A stretch of 64,000 bases of DNA from Acidobacteriota bacterium (GTDB lineage Bacteria > Acidobacteriota > Terriglobia > Terriglobales > Acidobacteriaceae). A model generated the notes under the pieces. It had not been told where the DNA came from. It worked only from the letters and a program-made list of their open reading frames with translations, and ran no database searches. The position numbers and the translations under genes are program-made. Location of the stretch: NCBI GenBank assembly GCA_025359885.1, contig JANYDG010000077.1, forward strand, positions 1-64,000, in the 5' to 3' direction. Below, one piece after another: positions 43,930 through 51,486 of the stretch (the stretch's first letter is position 1; the number at the start of each line of letters is the position of its first letter).

Positions 43930-44892
43930 GTGGAACTATTTCGCAATGTAAATGTGGACTGGCTGGGGAAAAAGTGGTACTTCCTCGGCTTCAGCTTGAT
44001 CTTCAGCGTGGCCGGAATTATCTCGATGGGCGTGCACTGGGCGCAGATTGGCAGCCCGGTACCGCTCGGCGTCGATTTCCGTGGTGGAACGCAGGTGCAG
44101 GTGCAGTTCCAAAATGCACCGGACGTGAATGGCATTCGTCGTGCCACCGAGGCCGCCGGCATCAAGGACGCGCACATCGTGGCCTATGACCAGGCGGAAA
44201 AGCGCGAAATGCTGATCAGCCTGCCGGAACAGTCAGACGAAGTGACGGTAGACGCAGGCCGCAAGCAGATCGTCGACGCGCTGCACGCGAGCTACAACAA
44301 CCCCTTCACTGTGCGCAATGTGCAGGCGGTCGGCCCGACGGTCGGCAAGCAGCTCGAAAAGCAGGCGGGTCTCGCGACCCTTTACTCGCTTCTCGGCATG
44401 CTTGTGTACCTCTGGTTCCGATTCGAGCTTATCTATGGCGTGGCAGCTGTTGTAGCCGTCTTCCATGACACTCTGATCACCGTTGGCTTCTTTGCTTTGA
44501 CCAATCAGGAGATCAGCCTCACTGTCATCGCGGCCATTCTGACCCTGGTCGGATACTCGATGAACGACACCATCGTCGTCTTTGACCGCATCCGCGAAAA
44601 CCTGCGCCTGACGCGCCGCGAGGGCCTCACCGACGTGGTCAATCGCAGCATCAACCAGACGCTGAGCAGGACCGTCCTCACCTCCGGTTTGACATTCCTC
44701 ACGGTACTTGCGCTATACCTGTTTGGCGGCCAGGTATTACATGGATTCTCGTTTGCATTGGTGGTGGGCATTTTGATTGGAACGTATTCGTCGATCGCTG
44801 TAGCGGCACCGATGCTGGTGGCGTATCAGGATTGGCGCGCAAGCAAGGGCAAAGCGGCTGTATTGCCGGCAGCCAAGCGTACCAAAGCCTGA
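43930..44892 (+). CDS. secF: Protein translocase subunit SecF
   Basis: Partner of SecD in the export motor. The 320-residue protein starts at a GTG (GGGAAGGTA upstream) and shows the SecF N-terminus VDWLGKKWYFLGFSLIFSVA, the conserved VPLGVDFRGGTQVQVQF, a periplasmic domain, and the five-helix block with VQAVGPTVGKQLEKQAGLAT, ILTLVGYSMNDTIVVFDRIR and NQTLSRTVLTSGLTFLTVLA. Length is normal. A GCGGGGC/GCCCCGC hairpin (44914-44943) without a T tract follows the stop and may end or process the transcript. Confidence 0.97.
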   Translation: MELFRNVNVDWLGKKWYFLGFSLIFSVAGIISMGVHWAQIGSPVPLGVDFRGGTQVQVQFQNAPDVNGIRRATEAAGIKDAHIVAYDQAEKREMLISLPEQSDEVTVDAGRKQIVDALHASYNNPFTVRNVQAVGPTVGKQLEKQAGLATLYSLLGMLVYLWFRFELIYGVAAVVAVFHDTLITVGFFALTNQEISLTVIAAILTLVGYSMNDTIVVFDRIRENLRLTRREGLTDVVNRSINQTLSRTVLTSGLTFLTVLALYLFGGQVLHGFSFALVVGILIGTYSSIAVAAPMLVAYQDWRASKGKAAVLPAAKRTKA

Positions 44893-44969
44893 CGAACAGG
44901 GTTTGAAGCATCGGCGGGGCAATTTCGAGGAACTTCGCCCCGCGCAATGCACTACAAATGCAACATGTT

Positions 44970-44998
44970 TTGCGGAGTACGGGTGGTTCTGATATAGG
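44970..44998 (+). promoter_or_regulatory. Candidate promoter of the tonB-exb operon
   Basis: TTGCGG and TATAGG are separated by exactly 17 bases, and a TG pair lies just before the -10. It is located 110 bases before the tonB-like gene. Confidence 0.45.
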
Positions 44999-45108
44999 TT
45001 GTGCACACTCTTAGAGGCCCAAAATCGGGGGCCAAAAAAGCCGGGAACATTCTTCACGCTGCCGGTGTCTAAAGTGAGAGAAATCCAAGAAAAGATTCGA
45101 GGTCGGCC

Positions 45109-45828
45109 ATGTTTGAAGATTCAACGTTTGAATCCAGTAATCGAATCAAGAAGACCAACTGGTGGATGATCGTTACTGCGATCATCAACCTTTCCATTCT
45201 TGCGGTCATGATTCTGATTCCGCTGCTGTATCCGGAAGCGCTCCCGAAGGCCGCGATGACCACGTTGCTGGTAGCTCCGCCTCCGCCGCCTCCACCGCCT
45301 CCACCGCCACCGCCAGAGGTGCATGTGGTGCAGGTCAAGCCCCAGATGATGAACAATCAGCTGACGGCCCCTACCAAGATTCCTAAAGACATCAAGATGG
45401 TGGCTGAGAAGGAAGCACCCCCCTCGTCTGGTTTCGGCGTCTCCGGCATGGACATGGGCGGTGGAGCTTCCGGCGGAGTCATTGGCAGCGTCTTCGGTTC
45501 GGGCGCCCCCAAGCCGATCGTCAAGGCTGAAACGCCCAAGAAGATCGCAATCTCGTCCGGTGTAGCGGCAGGTAACCTGATCCAGAAGGTGCAGCCCATC
45601 TACCCGCCCATCGCCAAAGCGGCTCGCCAGCAGGGCACCGTCGTTCTGCATGCGACAATCTCCAAGTCCGGGACCATTGAGAACGTTCAGGTCATCAGTG
45701 GCAATGCCATGCTGCAATCGGCTGCTTTGGATGCGGTCCGGAACTGGCGATACAAGCCCTACCTTTTGAACGGCGAACCGGTGGAAGTAGATACGACCAT
45801 CAACGTCGTCTTCAACCTGGGTGGTTGA
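45109..45828 (+). CDS. TonB-family energy transducer
   Basis: Periplasm-spanning protein that transmits proton-motive energy from ExbB-ExbD to outer-membrane receptors. The 239-residue protein has a cytoplasmic head, one membrane helix (WMIVTAIINLSILAVMILIP), a run of 13 prolines (about residues 61-73), a flexible Gly/Lys-rich stretch and the C-terminal TonB domain beginning VQPIYPPIAKAARQQGTVVL and ending NWRYKPYLLNGEPVEVDTTI. The domain is complete. It is the first gene of an operon with exbB and two exbD genes, so the whole system is encoded together. Confidence 0.95.
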   Translation: MFEDSTFESSNRIKKTNWWMIVTAIINLSILAVMILIPLLYPEALPKAAMTTLLVAPPPPPPPPPPPPPEVHVVQVKPQMMNNQLTAPTKIPKDIKMVAEKEAPPSSGFGVSGMDMGGGASGGVIGSVFGSGAPKPIVKAETPKKIAISSGVAAGNLIQKVQPIYPPIAKAARQQGTVVLHATISKSGTIENVQVISGNAMLQSAALDAVRNWRYKPYLLNGEPVEVDTTINVVFNLGG

Positions 45829-45968
45829 TGCCCATCTGGATGGTTTCTCGCATCGAGCGAAGATCGTCTACGTAAAAGTCTGAGTGGGTCTGGAGACAGT
45901 CCCACTCCCCAGCAGCAGTACAAATACTCACGTACTACAGAAAGCATCCCCTCAGGAGGAACGACTCA

Positions 45969-46709
45969 GTGATTCTCGCTCAGCTTGCACATTTCGCCTC
46001 GCACCCGGCCAGCCTGGCCATGTTTCAGGACCAGGGTGGTACCGTTGACTTCAGCCTTTTGGGCCTTTTGAACAACATGGGATGGCCGGCACGTATCATC
46101 GCCTTCATCCTGTTTGTGATGTCGATCTGGTCTCTCGCGGTCATGATCGATCGCTACTTGTACTTCACGGCTGCCCGCAAGCAGTCCCGCGAATTTGCCC
46201 CCAAGGTTGCCGGCGCCCTCAAGGACAGCAAGCTGGAAGAGGCGATCAAGATCGCCGACCGCAGCAAGAAGTCTCACCTTGCTGAAGTCGTCACCGCTGG
46301 TCTGCAGGAGTTCCGCTCGACCGGTGGCGTGGTGAACGAAGAGACCATCGAAAGCTCCAAGCGCGCACTCGAACGGTCTGAAGCGATTGTTCATGCCAAG
46401 CTGAAGCGCGGCCTGGGCGTGTTGGCCACCATCGGTTCCACGGCACCCTTCGTCGGCCTGCTCGGCACGGTTATCGGTATTCTGAACGCCTTCCAGCAGA
46501 TCGCCACCCAGAAGTCTTCGGGTATCGGTGCAGTTGCCGGTGGTATTTCAGAGGCTCTGGTTACCACGGCATTCGGTCTTCTGGTTGCCATCCCCGCAGT
46601 TATGACCTTCAACTACTTCAGCGGTCGCGTTGAAGCCTTCGACGTCGAGATGGATAACTCCTCCAGCGAGCTGGTTGACTACTTCATCAAGCAGAGCCAC
46701 AAGCGCTAG
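45969..46709 (+). CDS. exbB: MotA/TolQ/ExbB proton channel protein
   Basis: Inner-membrane channel subunit that drives TonB. The 246-residue protein starts at a GTG with AGGAGGA eight bases before it. It shows a first helix near residues 42-62 (ARIIAFILFVMSIWSLAVMI), a cytoplasmic loop with GLQEFRSTGGVV and the conserved core of the family: LKRGLGVLATIGSTAPFVGL then LGTVIGILNAFQQI and GGISEALVTTAFGLLVAIPA. The last segments carry the Thr and Pro residues of the proton path. A perfect 15-base hairpin follows its stop. It lies between the tonB-like gene and two exbD genes. Confidence 0.96.
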   Translation: MILAQLAHFASHPASLAMFQDQGGTVDFSLLGLLNNMGWPARIIAFILFVMSIWSLAVMIDRYLYFTAARKQSREFAPKVAGALKDSKLEEAIKIADRSKKSHLAEVVTAGLQEFRSTGGVVNEETIESSKRALERSEAIVHAKLKRGLGVLATIGSTAPFVGLLGTVIGILNAFQQIATQKSSGIGAVAGGISEALVTTAFGLLVAIPAVMTFNYFSGRVEAFDVEMDNSSSELVDYFIKQSHKR

Positions 46710-46763
46710 TCGCGCGCGTGCACTGCCGCAGGCGCATGGGTAACGGGCGAGTCGGCGAGTCCA

Positions 46764-46800
46764 GGATGGTTGGCAGGGGAGTAAACCCTGCCAACCATCC
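46764..46800 (+). other. Perfect 15-bp hairpin between exbB and exbD
   Basis: GGATGGTTGGCAGGG pairs without mismatch with CCCTGCCAACCATCC around a 7-base loop. It is not followed by a T tract. It lies in a 197-base gap inside the operon and is well suited to partial termination, RNase processing or mRNA protection. Confidence 0.8.
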
Positions 46801-46906
46801 ATAGAATCAGACCCGCTTCGACACTCCTGCCAAGGCTGCCCACGGCTTGCTCGGATAAAAGCCACCAGGAAATCGATCAGCGAAGTCATACGCGCGGAGC
46901 AGATAT

Positions 46907-47338
46907 ATGGGAATTTCAGTACGTAACGAAGGCGCCAAGGTCAACTCCAACATCAACGTCACGCCGATGGTAGACGTGATGCTGGTTCTGTTGATCATTT
47001 TCATGGTCATCACGCCGATGCTCCAGAACAAGGTTCAGGTGGATCTGGCCAGGACCGACAACCCTACCTCCATGCCGGACGCTGACAAGGAAGATGCCAT
47101 CGTGGTCGCGGTAACGCGCAGCGGTGACTTTTATCTTGGACAGGACAAAGTTGCACCATCGCAGCTTGGCGGCAAGGTTCGCGACAAGCTGACCGACAAA
47201 CCGGGCAAGCAGATCTTCGTACGCGCCGATGCACGTGCACGCTATCTCGACGTTGAGAATGCCATCGATGATGTGCGCACCGCAGGCGTTGATTCGGTTG
47301 GCCTGTTGACCGAAAAGCGTCAGGGGCCTGGCGAATAA
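46907..47338 (+). CDS. exbD: Biopolymer transport protein ExbD, first copy
   Basis: Partner of ExbB in the TonB motor. The 143-residue protein has the family N-terminus with INVTPMVDVMLVLLIIFMVI, a single membrane helix containing the essential proton-carrying Asp (TPMVDVML), and a periplasmic domain with GKQIFVRADARARYLDVENA and VRTAGVDSVGLLTEKR. GGAG lies eight bases before the ATG. A second exbD follows after 65 bases; the two are diverged and probably form hetero-oligomers or serve different partners (inference). Confidence 0.95.
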   Translation: MGISVRNEGAKVNSNINVTPMVDVMLVLLIIFMVITPMLQNKVQVDLARTDNPTSMPDADKEDAIVVAVTRSGDFYLGQDKVAPSQLGGKVRDKLTDKPGKQIFVRADARARYLDVENAIDDVRTAGVDSVGLLTEKRQGPGE

Positions 47339-47403
47339 CTTGCAGTTCTCGACCGGCGCAGCATAACCCGCAACTCAGTCGGGACAAATCAGGAGCTGAA
47401 CAT

Positions 47404-47838
47404 ATGGCAATGACAAGTAGTGGTCCCGGGGGCATTTCCTCCGACATCAACGTAACTCCGCTCATCGACGTGCTACTGGTATTGCTGATCATCTTCATGG
47501 TGATCGTGCCCGTAGCTCCCAAGGGCCTGGATGCACTTGTACCCCAGCCGCCCAAGGAAAAAAATCAAACACCCGACGATAGCCGCACCATCGTTGTTTC
47601 GGTCATTCATACTGCCGGGACGCAGGTGGCTTACAAGATCAACCAGGACGATGTGGCCAAGGGTGATCTGCTGGCTCGTCTGACGCAGATCTATGCAAAC
47701 CGCGCCGAGCGCATCATGTTCATCAAGGGTGATGACGACGTGAACTTTGCTCAAGTTGCTGACATCATCGATCTGGGTCACTCAGCAGGCGTGGATCACG
47801 TCGGTCTGATTACACCTAAAATCGCGGCTGGACAGTAG
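47404..47838 (+). CDS. exbD: Biopolymer transport protein ExbD, second copy
   Basis: Second ExbD of the operon, 144 residues: DINVTPLIDVLLVLLIIFMV with the conserved Asp in the helix, then a periplasmic domain with ERIMFIKGDDDVNFAQVADI and LGHSAGVDHVGLITPKI. It differs clearly from the first copy in the region after the helix (VPVAPKGLDALVPQPPKEKN). AGGAGC lies upstream of the ATG. A GGGACAA/TTGTCCC hairpin (47852-47874) follows, before the TPR lipoprotein gene, and may attenuate transcription. Confidence 0.95.
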   Translation: MAMTSSGPGGISSDINVTPLIDVLLVLLIIFMVIVPVAPKGLDALVPQPPKEKNQTPDDSRTIVVSVIHTAGTQVAYKINQDDVAKGDLLARLTQIYANRAERIMFIKGDDDVNFAQVADIIDLGHSAGVDHVGLITPKIAAGQ

Positions 47839-48042
47839 TAGCCTGACGTTTGGGACAATGCCGACTCTTGTCCCTTGCGCTACCCTGCCCGGCTGGAGTA
47901 CAAATGCGCAGGGAAGCACAATGGAACAAGCCGCATCGGTGGAATGTTTACGGCTGAGTGCGGCGACTCCTACTGCATTCAACCGCGCGGAAACACCAGG
48001 CGCGATAACCCTGGCGACGACTCGAAGGAGAAGGATAAGAAT

Positions 48043-48882
48043 ATGAATCGACTTGTACGTCTGCCGGTGCTCACGGCTGTTTTGGTCGCCTTGTTGTTTT
48101 CGCTGACCGGCTGCAACCAACTGCGAGCCCGCGACCAGTTGAACAAGGGAGTAGCGGCATACAAGGCTGGAAAATTCGAAGAAGCCATCCGCCATTTTCA
48201 GGACGCCAGCACGCTTGACCCCAAGCTTCCAGCAGCCAAGGAATATCTGGCTACAGCATTGGCACAGAATGTCGTTCCAGGCCTGACCACGCCCGAGAAT
48301 CTCAAGACCGCACAGCAAGCCATCGACACGTTTCAGGAGGTTCTCGTCAAGCACCCTGACGACATCAACAGCCTGAAGGGTATCGCCAGCTTGTACTTCA
48401 ATACCAAGAAGCTGCCTGAAGCAAAGGAATGGCAGAAGAAGGTATTGGCAATGGATCCCAAGGATCCTGAAGCGGCCTATACAGTTGGCGTGATCAACTG
48501 GACAGAGGCCCACGAAAATCTGCTGAAGCTCATCAGCCCTCTCGGCTTGAACGATGACGGCGCGGGCAATGCAAAGATGACCAAGCCGGTATGCGCCCAG
48601 ATCCAACAGCAAAATGCGGCGCTCGTCGAAGAAGGCATCAAGTATCTCTCGCAGGCTATCGACAACCGCCCCGGATACGACGATGCCATGTCCTATCTGA
48701 ACCTCACGTACCGCCGCAAGGCAGACGTGGATTGCGGCAACGACGCAGCCCGCAAGGACGACGTAGCCAAGGCGAACGAGTGGAGCCAGAAGGCCATGGG
48801 TACCCGCAAGGAGAACGAGGCCAAGAAGGAAAGCAAGAACGCAGGCGGCATCGAAATGGATCAGAACGGCAACATGAAGTAA
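48043..48882 (+). CDS. TPR-repeat lipoprotein
   Basis: Predicted lipoprotein of 279 residues with unknown partner. The signal MNRLVRLPVLTAVLVALLFS ends in the lipobox LTGC. Tetratricopeptide repeats follow: QLNKGVAAYKAGKFEEAIRH (about 33-66), a degenerate repeat, and NSLKGIASLYFNTKKLPEAK (about 105-140); a further helical pair and an acidic-basic C-terminal tail follow. AAGGA lies seven bases before ATG 48043; the frame is open upstream but that part has no signal. It is the last gene of the tonB-exb operon and its position suggests a role at the same envelope machine. A strong terminator follows. Confidence 0.88.
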   Translation: MNRLVRLPVLTAVLVALLFSLTGCNQLRARDQLNKGVAAYKAGKFEEAIRHFQDASTLDPKLPAAKEYLATALAQNVVPGLTTPENLKTAQQAIDTFQEVLVKHPDDINSLKGIASLYFNTKKLPEAKEWQKKVLAMDPKDPEAAYTVGVINWTEAHENLLKLISPLGLNDDGAGNAKMTKPVCAQIQQQNAALVEEGIKYLSQAIDNRPGYDDAMSYLNLTYRRKADVDCGNDAARKDDVAKANEWSQKAMGTRKENEAKKESKNAGGIEMDQNGNMK

Positions 48883-48907
48883 GCAATATAGATAACATCG
48901 CAGTAAG

Positions 48908-48934
48908 AAAGGCCTTCCGAAGTGGAAGGCCTTT
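48908..48934 (+). terminator. Intrinsic terminator of the tonB-exb operon
   Basis: AAAGGCCTTCC pairs perfectly with GGAAGGCCTTT around a 5-base loop, 25 bases after the stop of the TPR gene. Confidence 0.85.
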
Positions 48935-49204
48935 ACTGCGTTTGCAGCCAAGAGGACGAGGCCTGCCGCATAGCCTCACCTCCTGGCAAAATTGCAGGTC
49001 AAAGGTGCTGATTTGTGAGTGACGACCAGAGAAACGTGCCCCCTCAATTCAGGCAGGCAAACGGCTGAAATACCACCCTGCGCACTGGGTACCACTGTGA
49101 ATCTCCGATCGGGCTGCAAGCATATCTGTCATCTGGAAATGCTGATCGCAGCAAACGCCTGGCTCAACACGCCGGAAGGCCGGTGAGCAGGCATCGAAGC
49201 GTGG
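48935..49204. other. Gene-free spacer between convergent genes
   Basis: Together with the terminator this makes a gap of more than 300 bases between the convergent TPR lipoprotein and PpiC-like genes. I see no open frame, RNA or repeat in it, apart from a small GCCGGAAGGCCGGT-type hairpin near 49170. Confidence 0.5.
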
Positions 49205-50263
49205 CTACGATGCGCCGTCCTTGAGTAGTTGCTCCGCGAGGTAATTGTGGATCTTCGCCTCGTTGTAGAGCATCTCCGAATAGGCATTTTGCAGCAACTG
49301 CGCGTGATTGTTCCGCAGTAACTGCCGAATGCTCTGCTGCACGCGCGGGTCGCTCATCTCGCGCTGTCCGGCAGGCCGCTTCTCAATCAGGAGATAGATT
49401 GCATAGCCCACAGTCCTGCGGCCGGGTCCCTCACCCTGAAAGATGGGCATTGTTTCGGTAGTCTGACCCGCCTTCAGCTTGCTCACTGCCTCGAAAACGT
49501 CCGGTTCGGTGCGCAGTTGAGATTCAAAGACAAATCCAAAGTCGCCGCCGTTAGCGCTGCTGGAAGAATCCTCAGAGAATCTCTGCGCAACGGAGGAGAA
49601 ATCCTCGCCGCTCTCCAGGTGATTCCTGAGCATTTGGATCTTCTTCCTGGCCTCACCGTCGTTGGCAGCTTTACTGCTTTGCAGGTTAGTCACCTGCTTG
49701 CCCGGATCGCTGGTGACGACAATGCGTGCCAGATGGTATTGCGGCTCAATCAGGTTGAACTCGCTCTTATGAGCTGCAAAGTAGGCGCTGATTTCGCCGT
49801 CGGTAATATTGATCTTTGACTCAATCTCTTTGTTGACCAGCTTGCTCTGCGTCAACTGATGGCGAATATCGTGCCGTAAGCCATCGATGGTCTGGTTCCG
49901 CTCTTTGAGTTGGCGGTCAAATTCTTCCTGGGTCGAGAGCGCCTTCATGTCTGTGAGCTTGGCGTCCACTTCTTCATCGGTCGCTACCAGATTCAGCTTG
50001 CTCGCGCGCTGCTGCAGGATTTCATCCTGGATGAGCTGGTGCAGGATGCTCAGCCGTTGAATTGCGGCCTCTTCCTTGGATGGCGGCTGCGCCGTTTCCC
50101 CCAGGCTCTGCTTGAAAAGCCGGTCTACATCCGCCTGAACAATCTGCTTCCCGTTGACTGTAGCCAACACTTCAGGAGAGGGTGCAGGGTGGCACCCGAC
50201 GAGCGTACCGGTGAACAGGCCGGCAGCCAGAACGACAGCCGGGAGGGCACGGTGGAAATCCAT
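49205..50263 (-). CDS. SurA/PpiC-type peptidyl-prolyl isomerase lipoprotein
   Basis: Extracytoplasmic folding factor. The 352-residue protein has a lipoprotein signal ending LVGC, a SurA-like N-terminal helical chaperone domain (TVNGKQIVQADVDRLFKQSL, SILHQLIQDEILQQRASKLN) and a parvulin-type PPIase domain with YHLARIVVTSD, GEDFSSVAQRFSEDSSSSAN and GGDFGFVFESQL (about residues 180-290). The last part is helical. The ATG at 50263 starts the signal; a TTG six codons earlier is possible. No ribosome site is clear. It lies downstream of a DsbA-like gene on the same strand, which fits a shared role in envelope protein folding. Confidence 0.9.
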   Translation of the reverse strand: MDFHRALPAVVLAAGLFTGTLVGCHPAPSPEVLATVNGKQIVQADVDRLFKQSLGETAQPPSKEEAAIQRLSILHQLIQDEILQQRASKLNLVATDEEVDAKLTDMKALSTQEEFDRQLKERNQTIDGLRHDIRHQLTQSKLVNKEIESKINITDGEISAYFAAHKSEFNLIEPQYHLARIVVTSDPGKQVTNLQSSKAANDGEARKKIQMLRNHLESGEDFSSVAQRFSEDSSSSANGGDFGFVFESQLRTEPDVFEAVSKLKAGQTTETMPIFQGEGPGRRTVGYAIYLLIEKRPAGQREMSDPRVQQSIRQLLRNNHAQLLQNAYSEMLYNEAKIHNYLAEQLLKDGAS

Positions 50264-50378
50264 TGAGCGAATTGGTGACAACCTGGCAACCCCCGGCGAT
50301 CCACCCTGAGGATGGACGCTTCACAGATAAGGATAAACCCCCACCGTGGTGATTCGAAACAGGGTGCGCCGGAAATCC

Positions 50379-51344
50379 CTATTGTCCAAGCGGTGGCGTG
50401 GAAACCGGTTGGGTGGCCGGGGTGGGCGGCGGTGGTGGCTCCACGCCCGCAGCCCGCAAGGCGCGGTCAATCACCATCCACACCTGCTCAGACGGAACCG
50501 CACCATAAAGGTGCTCGCCTTCGATGAAAAGGGAGGGCGTGCCATCCACGCCCAGGGACTCAGCTTCCTTCATCGAGGTGCGAACGGTGGCTTCATCCTG
50601 CTTTTGCAGGCAAGCGTCGAGCCTGGTTGCGTCCAGGTTGAATATTTTTCCCTGCTCCCGCGCGATCTTGTCGAGCACGCCAAAACTCTTCTGCAGATTT
50701 CGATCCTCTCCGGTCACATCCTGGCCGTGGGCGTGCAGGTAGTCAACATAACCCCAATAAGCCTTCTGATTCTGGTCGCCGATGCAGTTTGAATCGACCG
50801 CCGCGTGCATCGCCCAGGGGTGAATCTCGACCAGAGGGTCATCCTTGTAAATGAAGCGGACCTTGTCCTTGTAGCGCTCCAACGTATCGGGAAACAGCGA
50901 TTGGTGCATCCGCGCGCAATAAGGGCACTCGAGATCGTCGTAGTTGATGACCGTAACTTTTGCCGCAGGATTGCCACGGATGGGGCGGCTATCAACGGCA
51001 ATATTCTGAGAGGGAATCTGGGCAAGATCAAAGGTCTGCAGGCGTGCCAGCGACTTGTTGTCAGTAGAAATAAGGAAGTCGAACGAGTTCGTGCGTGCTC
51101 CGCGACTGAGCGTCACCGACAGCGAGTCATACCCCGGCACGGCACCCGGCTTGCGTTCACCCATGGTGAAGTCATACTCAGGGGGCACACTGAACTGACT
51201 CCGCACCAATACTTCAATGCGGCGTCGCAGGGCGGGATCATTCATCGGGTCTTTTGCGCCTGCATCCTGCGCCTTGCAACCAACGGTTGCTGCCACGATC
51301 GCTACCACCGAAAACCAAGCCAGACGATTTGAGATGAGACGCAA
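50379..51344 (-). CDS. DsbA-like thioredoxin-domain lipoprotein
   Basis: Periplasmic thiol-disulfide protein of the Thioredoxin_4 (DsbA/DsbG-like) type, 321 residues. The TTG at 51344 is chosen because AAGGGG lies seven bases before it and it opens a compact lipoprotein signal ending TVGC. An ATG 13 codons upstream has its site directly adjacent. After an N-terminal domain of unknown fold (about 25-130), the thioredoxin domain begins VTVINYDDLECPYCARMHQS with the redox pair CPYC, and ends GVDGTPSLFIEGEHLYG with the cis-proline. The tail is Pro-rich. The PpiC-like gene follows on the same strand after 115 bases. Confidence 0.9.
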   Translation of the reverse strand: MRLISNRLAWFSVVAIVAATVGCKAQDAGAKDPMNDPALRRRIEVLVRSQFSVPPEYDFTMGERKPGAVPGYDSLSVTLSRGARTNSFDFLISTDNKSLARLQTFDLAQIPSQNIAVDSRPIRGNPAAKVTVINYDDLECPYCARMHQSLFPDTLERYKDKVRFIYKDDPLVEIHPWAMHAAVDSNCIGDQNQKAYWGYVDYLHAHGQDVTGEDRNLQKSFGVLDKIAREQGKIFNLDATRLDACLQKQDEATVRTSMKEAESLGVDGTPSLFIEGEHLYGAVPSEQVWMVIDRALRAAGVEPPPPPTPATQPVSTPPLGQ

Positions 51345-51474
51345 CGGTTCACCCCTTTCTCTAAGCGTAATTATCGCAGGCATCCTCTGCGTGGCGCGAA
51401 TCGCAACCGAGCTTCATTCGACGGTGCACAAGGGTGCTGAAATTTCCTACTCCCCTTGCAGGCGTCGGGGGTGC

Positions 51475-51480
51475 TAATCT
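51475..51480 (+). promoter_or_regulatory. Extended -10 TAATCT of the S9 peptidase gene (leaderless)
   Basis: TGC-TAATCT is a good extended -10 and ends six bases before the ATG at 51487. No ribosome-binding site is present. Confidence 0.5.
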
Positions 51481-51486
51481 CGGCGC

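Noticed and set aside
47782..48951. 389-codon minus-strand frame opposite the TPR lipoprotein
   Set aside because: It crosses the operon terminator and is antisense to a gene with a clear lipoprotein signal and ribosome site.
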